A DNA stretch of 64,000 nucleotides, taken from positions 1 to 64,000 of the forward strand of contig CAJQUN010001246.1 of NCBI GenBank assembly GCA_907163345.1, in the 5' to 3' direction. Both the position numbers and the translations under genes were made by a program. Every line of letters starts with the position of its first letter. Position 1 is the first letter of the stretch. The notes beneath the pieces were generated by a model. That model searched no databases. It was not told the DNA's origin and saw nothing but the letters and a program-made list of their open reading frames with translations. Of this stretch, positions 37,082 through 49,335 are shown in pieces. The stretch is from Haberlea rhodopensis. Its lineage: Eukaryota; Streptophyta; Magnoliopsida; Lamiales; Gesneriaceae.

Positions 37082-38645
37082 TTAAGATAGATCTATTAAG
37101 CCAAAAATTTGACGAAAATAATTAAACTTAGCCTCAGGGAGTGGTTTAGTGAAGATGTCTGCTGCTTGCTGGTCTGAAATATGCCTCATCCGAATCTCCT
37201 TTTTGCCAACATGATCTCGAATAAAATGATGTCTGATATCAATATGGTTTGTTCGAGAGTGCAAAACTGGATTATACGTTATAGCAATTGCACTTGTGTT
37301 GTCACAAAAGATCGGAGACTCAGCAGCCTGAATGCCATAGTCTCTAAGCTGATGTTGAACCCAGAGCATTTGAGCGCAACAGCTTCCAGCGGCAAGATAT
37401 TCCGCCTAAGTTGTAGATGTGGCAATGGATGTTTGCTTCTTGCTAAACCACAAGATCAATCTTTCACCTAGAAATTGACAGGTTCCACTGGTGCTCTTGC
37501 GATCGATCTCACACCCTGCATAGTCAGCGTCTGAATATCCAATTAAACTAAAATTTGAATCTTTGGGATACCAGAGACCAACGTTCTAAGATCCTTTTAG
37601 GTATTTAAGAATGCGCTTAGCGGCAATAAAGTGGGATTGCTTGGGATCAGACTGAAATCTAGCGCACATGCAAACTGAAAACATAATATTAGGCCGGCTC
37701 GCTGTAAGATATAATAGCGATCCGATCAGACCTCGATACATGGTTACCTCAACTGCTGTTCCCCCTTCGTCTTTATCTAGCTTGATTGAAGGACTCATTG
37801 GAGTTGACGCAGTTGAATAAGTCTCCATTCCGAATCTTTTGAGTAGCTCTTTGGTATACTTGGTTTGATTGATGAAAATACCATTGCTGAACTGTTTGAC
37901 TTGGAGACCTAGGAAGAATGACAGTTCTCCCATCATACTCATCTCAAATTGTCCCTGCATCGACTTAGGGAATTTCTCATAGAGTTTGGGGTTAGTTGAC
38001 CCAAAGATGATATCGTCAACATAGATTTGAACTAACAAAGTATGTTCCCCCTTAATAAATTTAAATAACGTTTTATCCACTGAACCGATCTGAAACTCGT
38101 GGTTCAGAAGAAATTGAGACATAGTATCATACCATGCTCTTGGAGCTTGTTTCAGTCCATATATTGTTTTATTCAGTAGGTATACATGATCTGGAAACGA
38201 GTGGTTTTGAAATCTAGGAGGTTGCTCAATGTAGACTTCCTCCTGAAGTTTACCATTTAGAAATGTACTCTTTACGTCCATTTGATACTTTGAAGTCTTT
38301 AAAAGCAGCGAATGCGAGAAAAATTCGGATGGCTTCAAGTCTGGCGACTGGTGCAAAAGATTCATCGAAGTCGATTCATTCTTCTTGTCTGAAACCTTAT
38401 GCCACCAGTCTGGCCTTGTTTTTAATCACCACACCATCTGCGTCTAGCTTGTTTCTGAAAACCCATCTGGTTCCAATAACAGACAGACCACTTGGCCTGG
38501 GGATTAATCTCCAGACTTGATTTTGTTCAAATTGGTTAAGTTCTTCTTGCATGGCCTTTATCCAGTTATAATCAGTCAAAGCTTCATTAATCTGCTTGGG
38601 TTCCAGATTAGATATAAAAACGGTGTGAGTGAATTCATCCATCAT
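37082..38645 (-). pseudogene. Element B reverse transcriptase and RNase H
   Basis: RT words on the - strand are KTRARLVA-like at the start, DVKSTFLNGKLQEEVYIEQP, YGLKQAPRAWYD and the catalytic motif YVDDIIFGST, then LGLQV and SRPNIMFSVCMCARFQ. RNase H follows with SDADYAG, AEYLAAGSC, DNTSAIAI, HIDIRHHFIRDHV and ADIFTKPL, ending at the stop at 37082. Frame changes and stops occur near 38370, 37580 and 37400, so the copy is dead. It is the C-terminal half of pol. Confidence 0.92.
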
Positions 38646-40643
38646 CTATCCTCTGGTTCTTATGGGTGCGGAAGGACTTCCAATCACTAGATCAGGTGGA
38701 TGCCTCTTTGTCCATCGATAGCTTGATTCTGGAATATCTGGTCCAGATGGATTAGTAGTTGTGACATTATCAGCATCTGCCTTAATATTAGAGTTGAAAA
38801 CCTCTGGATCGGCTCGATCTGGAAGAACTTCAGTGCCTTGATCCGGTCTATCTGGTATCCCGTCTATCTGGTATTTCAGGTTCCGGTGGATTGTCTCTTG
38901 ATCTATTAGCTACAATCTCATCATCACTGTTAGCTTCGAGATGGATATTCTCCATCTGATTTTGAATTAATTCCTTGTTGCCCTTAATACACAAGGATTC
39001 ATCAAACACTACATGAACTGGTTCTTCTACAGTCAAGGTTTGATTATTGAAGATACGAAAAGCTTTACTAATAGATGAATATCCTAGGAATATTCCATTA
39101 TCTGACTTAGCTTCGAAGGCTGTAAGATGATTCTTACCATTATTGTGAACGAAACATTTGCAACCAAATACATGAAAGTGAGAGATAGATGGTTTGTTAT
39201 CTGTCCATACTTCATATGGTGTTAGATTTAACTTTTGGTTAATCATGGATTGGTTTTGAGTATAGCATGCCGTATTTACAGCCTCTGCCCAGAACTTTTG
39301 GGAAATTCCAGAATCTGCAAGCATTGTCCTTGCTGCCTCCTTAAGCGTTCTGTTCCTTCGTTCTGCAACTCTATTTTGTTGAGGAGTTCGAGCGGCTGAG
39401 AATTCATGCTTAATTCCTTGGTCTTCTAGAAAGGATTCAAGATTCTGATTTGAGAATTCAGTGCCTTTGTCACTTCGAATTCTATCAATACTAGATGATC
39501 TCTCATTCTGAGCGCGTTCAGCAGCTTGATCAACTTCGGACCGGTCTGATCTTTACTGCTCAAAAATATAGTCCATGTAAAACGTGAGTAATCATCAATA
39601 ACAACAAGAGTATACCGCATTCCCCCTAAACTTGTTATTGGTATAGGACCAAACAAGTACATATGTAATAGTTCTAAGCAACGTGAGGAGGATTTGACAT
39701 TCTTGTTTTTGAAGGATGATCTGATATGTTTGCCCATTTGGCAAGCTTCACAGATCTTATCCTTGGCAAAGTCGATCTTGGGCAGACCGACAACTAAATC
39801 ATGTTTACACAGGCTAGAGATAGTCTTAAAGTTGAGATGATTCAAGTGTTTATGCCATAGCCAGTGTTTATTATCATTATTCCCGATGAAGCAAGTAGGA
39901 TTATCAGGTTGTGCGAAATTCAAGTTAATCTTATAAGTATTTCTAGTTCTGATTCCTACGAGCATGGTCATACCGTTTGATGCTTTGACAGTGCAGGTGT
40001 GTTTGTGAAATTCTACAGCATAACCATTATCACATAATTGACTTATGCTAATCAGATTATAGCATAGATTTTCAACTAATAGCACATCATTGATAATGAT
40101 ATTACCATGGACAATCTTACCCTTGCCCACGGTCTTACCCTTTGAGTTATCCCTTAACGTAATCCTTGGACCAGCACATTCTGTGATTTCAGACAACAAC
40201 TCGATGTTTCCTGTCATGTGTCGAGAACACCCACTGTCTAAGTACCAGTCCGACACTTGTTTCATCAGTACCTGTCATCAAACATAATTACTGTTGGTAC
40301 CAATCCTACTTGGGTCCAGAACGGATTAGCCCTTTGGGAACCCACACCTGAATCAGCTCCAATGACTTGTGTGTGTCTGGTGTGATGTGTGCTGATCTAT
40401 TTCGATGTTGTGTGTGATGATGTGTGCGATATGGAAGCCTTTGATTCTTATAGGGTAATCTATATCTTCGTTGAGCTGGTTGTGAGTTATGGTAGTTGGA
40501 TGGTCTTCCTTGCCTTAGATCTTGCACCTTTGGGTTTGGTCTGATAGACACAAAGCTTGCTGGTGCCTTTTCCTTGGCTTGGTTAACGTACCCAATCCTT
40601 TTTCTCAAACCTTGATCCCTGAAGAAGACTCCCGTTTGAATTG
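38646..40643 (-). pseudogene. Element B gag end, protease and integrase
   Basis: The - strand frame from 40265 reads WYLDSGCSRHMTGN, the copia protease active-site block. It is followed by the pre-integrase zinc-binding words HKHLNHLNF and CEACQMGKH, then the integrase words LLHMYLFGPI and VVIDDYSRFTWTIFL. After a frame change near 39426, the frame 39324-38848 reads FWAEAVNTACYTQN and HVFGCKCFVHN, the end of integrase. The 40306-40643 part is the gag-protease linker and abuts the insertion site of element C. Confidence 0.9.
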
Positions 40644-40648
40644 TAGGC

Positions 40649-42248
40649 TGATCGCTTTTATTTTAAACAATTAATTCCAATCTAGTGATTTTAGACCGCA
40701 AGTGCACGGTGTCAAGTTTTAGTATAGATAGGAAGAATACGGATTGTCGAACCCACAGGGACTAACAAACAAGTACCAAATAAGATGTCTTTTAACTATA
40801 TTTAACCTACGATAACTAATTTATAATTAACGACTAATTAATTAATATAAACTACTAATCCAACCAAGTCAATAAAAGTAAACGAGAAAAATCCACTAGA
40901 GAAAACTATCGAGACTTTGGCTCACCAATGCAATTCCCTACAATTCTCGATTGAATATTCAAATATTTCTAAGGTGACGAGTTCTCCCAATTTATCTAAT
41001 ACACTCTCTTGAGCTATATTAAACCTAACACCGAGTTGCAGTAAGTAACTCTCGTTCACTTATTTAACAATTCAATATTGCATAAGATCCATGAAAACTT
41101 CTAGCTTTCAATTACTAGATATCTATGGCTATCACGCATGTATTTGACGTCATCTCTCGATCTCGGTCTGAAATCCATGGTATGAGTTATTAATTCAGTA
41201 TCATAAAATCATCTCTCGATCTCAATTACGATACTAACATCATTCAAAGGTGATCAATCCTCTAAAAGCATGAAGAACATAAAACATACGCAAAGAACTA
41301 TAAGAATTCAATCATTAAATCATCAAATCGAAGGTTCATTGCAAAGGATTCACCTAGCCTCGATAAATAAACTTAGTTCATACTCATAAATAAATACCAA
41401 TACTCAAACATGTCTTGCAACAATCCAAGCATGATAAAATCAAAACAAAACTAAAGTTTAAAAGTAAGAATAAACTCTCAGCGTCGACTCCGGTTGTAGA
41501 TCCTCGCTCCTTCTCTTGCTTTCTTCTCGATCGTCTCTTTAATCGCCTTGTTGGGTTGTTCCAATTCCTAGTATGAATATGTGAGGATGGATGAAGGTGC
41601 TATGGAGTATGTAGGTGTGGAGGCTATTCCTAGGGTTTTAAAATCTGATCTTGGGTTGTAATTTTTGTGTATAATATATAGGGGAAAGAATTATGGACTT
41701 CCTCTACAAGGAAGTTATTTTTCTGAAAACTCCTCCGGCCGATCGATCGGGACAAAGTGGCCGATCAATCGAGCTTCACAGTAAGAATTTCGTGGCTTTT
41801 TCAGCCTTGCTCGATCGACTGGCAATGCTTGCTCGATTGATCGGCAAGACCAGAATGTTTTCTGAGCCTTTTTCAACTTCTAGCGAGTTTCGTATTTTGG
41901 CCGTAACTTTCTCATACAAACTCCGAATTTGATGAATCAGCTGTCCACGCGAAGATAAGAGAAAGGTCTACAACTTTTATATGGACCACTTTTCCAAAAT
42001 TTGGCTCGAACATATAGTAATTCGAGGAGAAAAGAGCAACATGTGTTTTGGATTCCAGTTGTTTCCTCTTTTCTTCAACTTTATTCATTCTTTCATCATT
42101 TTAGCTTGATTTCTTCACCTTTCCCTACATTTCAACATTGATTCCTGAAATAGAGGAATATATACCATAAACCGTAAAATAATCCAAGAATCAACACGAA
42201 AACATATACATATCATAGCATAAAAACGCGTAATATTCAACACTATCA
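40649..42248 (-). repeat. Element C 3' LTR, 1600 bp
   Basis: A direct repeat of 44973-46565. It contains a cluster of CGATCG-type palindromes at 41738-41850. The ORFs inside it (for example 41693-41932) are repeated in the other copy and are not genes. Confidence 0.95.
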
Positions 42249-44059
42249 ACTCCTCCAAACTTAATGCTTAATCGTCCTCGATTAAGCATTAAAATCACAA
42301 GGTAGAGTTCATTCTTGATACTTGAAACAATTATTTCATGACTTATTTTATTCTCAGAAATCTCATGCACATATACAAAAGTTGACAAGACATGTTTTCT
42401 CCTAAATCAAGTAACACATCTCAAAATCGGAACGTGTGTGTGCTATAGTCAATCTTAAGTTTCATGCACATATTCAAGATCAAATCATGTTAATCAACTC
42501 AAAGTCGAGATTATCATCAAGCACCCCATAAGCCTATTTTCAAACAACTTCTCCACTAATGATAGTTACTTCTTAGACTTGGATCAAAATGATTTTTTTA
42601 AGCTTGTAATGTAAGGCCTTTGGTGTTGGCTTCAAAGAAAAGATAGGATAAGCACAAAGAAGAGAGTATAATCATTTACAATTCAAATGTTTCGCACACA
42701 TCGAGCTTCTCTTATTTTTCTTTTATAGCCTTGGCCACTTTGGGTCTTATTTAGTCAATCTTTTTCTCATGGCTTTTTGTCTATCTTTTTCTTTTCTCAT
42801 TCATCAATTTTTTTTTCAATAAGCTCATCAAGATATAACAATTCAAGTGCATCGAATGATATTCATTATACTCCCTTAGGGTAAGGATAACTTTTTCATT
42901 TAGGCTCAAATAAGGGTAAGTATAATGAGTTTGCCAAGAATGTCGAATGGGGTCTAATTATATGCAATGCATATACCATTCTTTTTTCAATAAAGCTCAA
43001 ATGGGACACTAGGGATTGATATGAATCATGGTAATCTTGAAAGGCTCAAACGTTTCAAAGATCGCCTAGTTCATTTTCAAGTCAAGTTTGTAACTATAAA
43101 ATTTCGCCTCAAAGTGTCATCATCAAATAAGTTCTAGGATAACTCTAAGATGCTCAAGACAAATCATCAAGTTCACAACAATTATCACTATTCAAAACAT
43201 GCAATCCACAAGATAATGACTCGTTGTGCTCAATATATTCCTCATTCTTGACATGCTAACTCAAATTAGGATATTCATGTACAAGTCCAATAATCATCAC
43301 AAATCAAGTTCATATGCATAGTGAGATCAAAATCCTCATTGAATAGTCACTACTATAATTCATTCTTTTCTCAAGTTTGAACTCATAAAAAAAAAAAAAA
43401 TTAGCTCATAAAATCGGACGATTCAAGTGTCATTTAAGCACACAACATGTGGTTAAAACAAGTAAAACATGCAACCTACTACTCCCCCAAACTTAAATCA
43501 AACATTGCCCTCAATGTTTAAAAGAATCAAAAGGGAAACAGTGAACTCCCCTGATCAAGACGCTTGCATGAGGGTTGAGGAAGATTTGCTTTTGAAAGCT
43601 CCACTGTTGTAGGGGTTCATCGCTCCAACCAAGTACCTAGCAAGAGAAGAATGCAAATGGTAAAATATTCGACTCGAGAGATAAACAAAACTAAAAACAA
43701 AAGCTAAAAATCAAATAACAAAACTACATAAAAGGATACGCTTGGGTTGCCTCCCAAGAAGCGCTGATTTCTAGTCTTCGGCTTGACCATCAGAAGCAAC
43801 CATCAAAGAGTGGCTGCCGCCCATAGTAAGTATCGTATGATACCACTAATGGGTCTTCATTCATTATGCCCTCAAGATTGGCAAAATTGTAACAGTGTAA
43901 GCTCGTCGCTCCAACAACATTCTTGAATTGGTAGGCATGGGAGAATTATTCTCGACTTGGCTTCATATGGAGGATGTAGTGCGGTGAAGTTGTCATCGAT
44001 GGAAAATATGGATCCACATATGCATAGAACATGTCTCCATCGATGGGCTCAAATTAGAA
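42249..44059. other. Element C interior without genes
   Basis: This is the non-coding 3' part of element C on its - strand. It includes a short inverted pair around 42262-42292 (aatgcttaatcg and cgattaagcatt) next to the purine tract, poly-A and poly-T runs, and a motif ggttgcctcccaagaagcg (43746) that recurs in the 3' regions of element E (57521 and 60899). No ORF is recognised. Confidence 0.7.
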
Positions 44060-44820
44060 TCTTCAAACGTCTCTTCCTTCTCCAACATCACACTCGACTC
44101 CATCTTCACATGGGAACTCCCCGGATGACATCTCTGAAGTAGTCTCAATCTCTTGAAGAGGCTCAAGTTCCCTCGACTCTTCCACACTAGGAGGATCACT
44201 CCCCCAAACTTGGTTGGCTGAGTGATCATCATCATATAACCAAACTCGATTTGTCACCTCTTGATTTGTAGCTCTCTCTTCCTCCTGGCAGCTAGTTGAA
44301 ATTGTTTCCATAAGGACCGCCATTTGCTGCTCCAGGTGGCGCATAGAGTTGGTTTGGCACTCCAAACTATTCTCAGTTGATGCCATGAATCTCACTAAGG
44401 TATCCTCTAACTGAGTTGTGACATCTGCAGAACTATCTCTCCTCTCTTCGCGATGTTCAAATGGTTGTGGCGTATCAATAGGGTAGTGAGGCTCCGGTGG
44501 GTATTGGTGACTCCATCCTTGTAGTGAAGGATCACAATGCCAGTGATGATCAAAGTCCGCCATACATTGAACAGGTGCAATACACTGTCTTCATCTCTTT
44601 CAACCAAAGGACTTCCAGTTGCCAGTGCTCCGCTCAATACCCATTCTCGTGTCTGTGCATCCAACCCTTTGAAGAAATATTGCAGGAGAGTATAGTTTTG
44701 ACAAATTATGAGCGGAATGTGTTGGCCAATTCATTGAATCTCTCCCAAACAGCGTAGAACGGCTCAAAACGTTGTTGGGCAAAGCTTGTGAATGCTTGTT
44801 GATGTAGCATCTCCAAGTAC
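44060..44820 (-). pseudogene. Element C gag remnant (Athila-type)
   Basis: On the - strand the words FEPFYAVWERFNEL near 44750 and the degenerate continuation match the gag of Athila-group gypsy elements. The frame at 44563-44063 carries the acidic, Gln-rich C-terminal part (QTNSMRHLEQQMAVLMETI). Several frameshifts and stops are present, so the product is not made as one protein. Confidence 0.7.
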
Positions 44821-44948
44821 CTCACAAGACAAACAAAACAAAACAAAATAAATATATATAATAATTATTATTATTATTTTTTCGAAATAAAAAAACAAAA
44901 ATGGTTAAATTACAGACAAAGAACCTAGTATGATATTACTAAAGTTAG

Positions 44949-44966
44949 TCCCCGGCAACGGCGCCA
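44949..44966 (-). other. Element C primer-binding site
   Basis: TGGCGCCGTTGCCGGGGA on the - strand, six bases from the end of the 5' LTR. It is the classical Athila primer-binding site (usually assigned to tRNA-Asp). Confidence 0.85.
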
Positions 44967-44972
44967 AAAACT

Positions 44973-46565
44973 TGATCGCTTTTATTTTAAACAATTAATT
45001 CCAATCTAGCGATTTTAGGCCGCAAGTGCACGGTGTCAAATTTTAGTATATATAGGAAGAATACGGATTGTCGAACCAACATGGACTAACAAGCAAGTAC
45101 CAAATAAGATGTCTTTTAACTATATTTAACCTACGATAATTAATTAATAATTAACGACTAATTAATTAATATAAACTACTAATCCAACCAAGTCAATAAA
45201 AGTAAACGAGAAAAATCCACTAGAGAAGACTATCGAGACTTTGGCTCACCAATGCAATTCCCTACAATTCTCGATTTAATATTCAAATATTTCTAAGGTG
45301 ACGAGTTCTCCCAATTTATCTAATACACTCTCTCGAGCTATATTAAACCTAGCACCGAATTGCAGTAAGTAACTCTCGTTCACTTATTTAACAATTCAAT
45401 GTTGTATAAGATCCATGAAAACTCCTAGCTTTCAATTACTAGATATCTATGGCTATCACGCATGTATTTGACGTCATCTCTCGATCTCGGTCTGAATTCC
45501 ATGGTATGAGTTATTAATTCAGTATTATAAAATCATCTCTCGATCTCAATTACGATACTAACATCATTCAAAGGTGATCAATCCTCTAAAAGCATGAAGA
45601 ACATAAAACATACGCAAAGAACTATAAGAATTCAATCATTAAATCATCAAATCGAAGGTTCATAACAAAGGATTCGCCTAGCCTCGATAAATAAACTTAG
45701 TTCATACTCATAAATAAATATCAATACTCAAACATGTCTTGCAACAATCCAAACATGATAAAATCAAAACAAAACTAAAGTTTAAAAGTAAGAATAAACT
45801 CCCAGCGTCGACTCCGGTTGTAGATCCTCGCTCCTTCTCTTGCTTCCTTCTCGATCGTCTCTTTAATCGCCTTGTTGGGTTGTTCCAATTCCTAGGATGA
45901 ATAGGTGAGGATGGATGAAGGTGATATGGAGTATGGAGGTGTGGAGGCTATTCTTAGGGTTTTAAAATCTGATCTTGGGTTGTAATTTTCGTGTATAATA
46001 TATAGGGGAAAGAATTATGGACTTCCCTTTTGCACACAAACTCTACAAGGAAGTTATTTTTCTGAAAATTCCTCCGGCCGATCGATCGGGACAAAGCGGC
46101 CGATCGATCGAGCTTCACAGTAAGAATTTTGTGGCTTTTTCAGCCTTGCTCGATCGATCGGCAAGACCAGAATGTTTTCTGCGCCTTTTTCAGCTTCTGG
46201 CAAGTTTCGTATTTTCGCCGTAACTTTCTCATACGAACTCCGAATTTGATGAATCAGCCGTCCACGCGAAGATAAGAGAAAGTTCTACAACGTTTATATG
46301 GACTACCTTTCCAAAACTTGGCTTGAACATATAGTAATTTAAGGATAAAGGAGCAACATGTGTCTTGGATTCCGGTTGTTTTCTCTTTTCTTCAACTTTA
46401 TTCATTCTTTCATCATTTTAGCTTGATTTCTTCACCTTTCCCTACATTTGAACATTGATTCCTGAAATAGAGAAATATATACCATAAACCGTAAAATAAT
46501 CCAAGAATCAACACAAAAACATATACATATCATAGCATAAAAACTCGTAATATTCAACCCTATCA
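44973..46565 (-). repeat. Element C 5' LTR, 1593 bp
   Basis: A direct repeat of 40649-42248. Differences include about 15 extra bases near 46027 and a loss near 46155. It contains CGATCGATCG palindromes at 46078-46160. Confidence 0.95.
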
Positions 46566-48179
46566 TAGGCACTTCGGATTCATATATTGTGCTAGATCTA
46601 ACAAATGTCATTTGTTTGATTTTGTTCTTTTCCAGCAACAACTCCGATTCATCTTTGGTGCATTCATTGATGCCAAAGCCTATGCCAGTGATGTCACCGA
46701 CACTTCTTTGTACCTCTTGCAATTCTTCCAATGATGCTCGTGATTTTGTCCATGTTTTGAAAATGTGAGAAATTTTAGCATTTTGTGTGCTAATTCTCTT
46801 ATTTTCTTCATGGAGCTGTTCGTAATAGATTTTCAGCTTATTCAGCTCGATCTTTAGATATTGCGTTCACCTAGCTCAGAGCAGCTTGGTTTGATATGCT
46901 CATCTGTTTGATCTTTGGCTTTAGCTTTAGTTTTCTCAAGTGATTCAGCTAATATTCTATAATCATTAGCCATGTCTTGTAGTGCAGACATGAGCTCTTC
47001 TCGTGTGAATTCATTTGCGTCAAGATCAAATACCTCGTCCATTTGACTCATTTCTTCATCTGCCATTAGACATTGGATTTCCTCTTCGCTTTCACTGGAT
47101 GAACATTCTGAGCTTTCTGATTCTGAGTCAGTCTGAGCCCACTTGCTGTTACCTTCCTCTGCTACCAGAACCTTTTGGGACTTCCCATGATGATTTTTAT
47201 GATCTTTGTAATGCTTCTTTTTCTTGTCATCACGATGCCTTTCTTTTCTTTCATCCTTCTTTTGTCTGGTGCAGTCTGCAATAAAGTGTCCAGTCTTACC
47301 ACAATTGTAGCAAGCCTGATCTTTAACAACATCGTCTTTTCTCGATTTATAGTGACGAGAAGGTTTGAAATTTTGTTTGTTCTTAGACATGAATTTACCA
47401 AATTTCTTGATAAATAATGACATAGCATCATTACTTATCTGCTCGATAGATCGGTCTGTTGAAGGGGTGGTTTGGTCTGGAATGGCTGACAGTGCTTTGT
47501 TTGGTTGAGAGGTGAATGGCTCTGCTTTACCTCTGGTGATCAGTTCAGACTCATACGCCTTAAGATCTGCGAACAGATCATGGAGTTCAACTTTGTTCAG
47601 GTCTTTAGACTCCCTCATTGCAATTGTCTTGACATCCCATTCTTTTGGCAATGCTCTCATTACCTTCAGAGCAATCTCTCTGTTAGAGTATTCTTTGCCC
47701 AGACCATTCAGTTCATTATAATGCCAGTGACTCTTTCATCAAACTCGTTCAGAGTTTCTCCAAGCTTCATTTTTATGCTCTTAAATTTTTGTAGAGCTAC
47801 AGTCAGCTTGTTTTCCTTAGTCTGGTCGTTCCCTTCACATAGTTGTGCTATCTCTCCCAAATTTCTTTGGCAGTTGAGCACATTTTGATCTTACTGAACA
47901 TGTTCTTGTCCAACGTCTTGAACAAGATGTCTTTGGCTACGTTGTCTAGATTGGCGTTCTTCCTTTCTTAATTTGTCCAGGTGGCCCTTTCTTTCACGAT
48001 CATCTGAGGTTCGCCACTTAGTCCTCCTAGTGCAGGATTCACTTTAATATTTTCATTGGTTCGTCTGTTATGACGTACCACATATCGTCATTCTGTGCTG
48101 CCAGGTGAGCTTGCATTCTGATTCTCCAATCATCATAATATTCTTTTGAGAACATGGGAATCTTGTTGAATGATGCCAT
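46566..48179 (-). pseudogene. Element B gag
   Basis: It starts at the ATG at 48179 (MASFNKIPMFSKEYYDDW, the usual start of Sirevirus-like gag). Degenerate frames are followed from 47660 by an open frame carrying the zinc knuckle CYNCGKTGHFIADC, a Lys/His-rich stretch and an acidic Ser/Glu-rich segment (SESESSECSSSESEEE). At least one stop (near 48040) and frameshifts break it. The 3' end is cut by element C at the TAGGC target site and continues at 40643. The zinc knuckle shows this is the nucleocapsid part. Confidence 0.9.
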
Positions 48180-48226
48180 CAGTTCAAGTATCTTTGATGA
48201 TTAAGACAACCTGCTCTGATACCACT

Positions 48227-49335
48227 TGTTAGGATCGGTCCGGAGTGTTTAGAGAGGGGGCGAATGAACACTCCTTAAAATTAATCTTTATTGATTTCTC
48301 TCGGGTTAGTGAGTGAAATCTATTTCTTAATCAACTTCTGAGCAGAACAGACCACTGAATATAAAAGTGCGGAACGGTCTGTTCTTGACTGGTAAGAACG
48401 GCTTGATGGCTTAGTAAGTGTAACTCAGTACTGAATGAGAATAGACAGGATATGTTTCTGGAAGTTCGAAGGAAAATCCTTCTACGTCTCCCCTTCTTCC
48501 AATTAAGGAATGATTCACTAGAAGACTTTGAGTAATACAACTACTTGTACAACCCCGATTCAGCTGGATTTATCTCACTACCAGACTGAAACTCCTAGTC
48601 TCTCGATCTGTTCAGACACAAACTGTCTGACAGTTACAATAGAATCTCACTCTTCTATCTTAGTATAAATACAAGAGACAAAATGATTTTGACTATGCGC
48701 ACAATGATCCTTTGACGTTCAAATATTATAGTATGTTGTGCTTATAAAAACTTTGAACAGACTGGTAAGATGAATATCTTTTAATAACTGCTCTGCTCGA
48801 GAATGTCTAGACTTGTAAGCTTGTGCTGTTATATTTTCTTTTCGTTTCTTGATTTTTCAGTCGTCGTTTTTGAGCTCTCTAGTTGCATCCTTATATAGTC
48901 GTTTATACCAACGACACTATTTCCTTTTCTGTGCAACTCTTGACTCTGTTCATTCTCTGAACAAGCTTCAGTCTAATTCTTTTAGGCACTTTCCCTTCTG
49001 GTCTGTGCTTTCGGCGTCTGTCAGGTAGTCTCTCCTTTGTCTACTTACCTTTTAAGGTAATCTCCAATCCTTGGTCTTTTTCAGCATTAATTACATCATT
49101 AAATGCTTCAATAAATAGCCGTTAATGATTCGGACTGAAGAACGAAGCTTATTCAACCTTGTCTGCTCTGATCTGATCTTCATTGAGCTGATCTCGTGCT
49201 TCGATCTGGTCAGACTGGTTTGCATCGATCCGTTCTGATTTTGTGATAGACCATATCGGTGTGATCTGCTTTGACATGGTTTTACGGCTTGATCGGTCTG
49301 ATCTGTTTTGTCATCTTTAAAATCCAGAACTAACA
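48227..49335 (-). repeat. Element B 5' LTR, 1109 bp
   Basis: The complete LTR with TG...CA ends, directly followed on the - strand by AGTGGTATCAGAGCAG, the initiator-tRNA-Met primer-binding site. It is a direct repeat of 32887-33990. Confidence 0.95.

Larger units (their letters stand above)
40649..46565 (-). mobile_element. Element C: gag-only Athila-type LTR retrotransposon, non-autonomous
   Basis: LTRs of 1600 and 1593 bp (40649-42248 and 44973-46565) run TGATCGC to CTATCA on the + strand. They are flanked by a perfect 5-bp duplication, TAGGC (40644-40648 and 46566-46570). On the - strand a primer-binding site TGGCGCCGTTGCCGGGGA (44949-44966), typical of Athila elements, follows the 5' LTR, and the purine tract AAGTTTGGAGGAGT (42249-42262) precedes the 3' LTR. 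The 2.7-kb interior has only gag remnants (44060-44820) and non-coding DNA, with no protease, RT or integrase. The LTRs are nearly identical apart from a few indels, so this is one of the younger insertions. Confidence 0.93.
32887..49335 (-). mobile_element. Element B: Sirevirus-type Ty1/copia retrotransposon with a third ORF
   Basis: LTRs are 32887-33990 and 48227-49335 (about 1.1 kb). The right one is complete (TGTTAGGATC...AACTAACA on the + strand); the left one lacks its first TGTT. The primer-binding site TGGTATCAGAGC (- strand, 48213-48224) abuts the right LTR and a purine tract (- strand, 33991-34005) abuts the left LTR. Gene order on the - strand is gag (46566-48179), protease-integrase-RT-RNase H (37082-40643), then an extra ORF (34336-36680), as in Sireviruses. 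Element C is inserted between gag and protease. Stops and frameshifts occur throughout. Confidence 0.9.

Noticed and set aside
46017..46223. Small ORFs shared by 41.7 kb and 46.0 kb
   Set aside because: They lie in the LTRs of element C; the text is the translation of the palindrome cluster.
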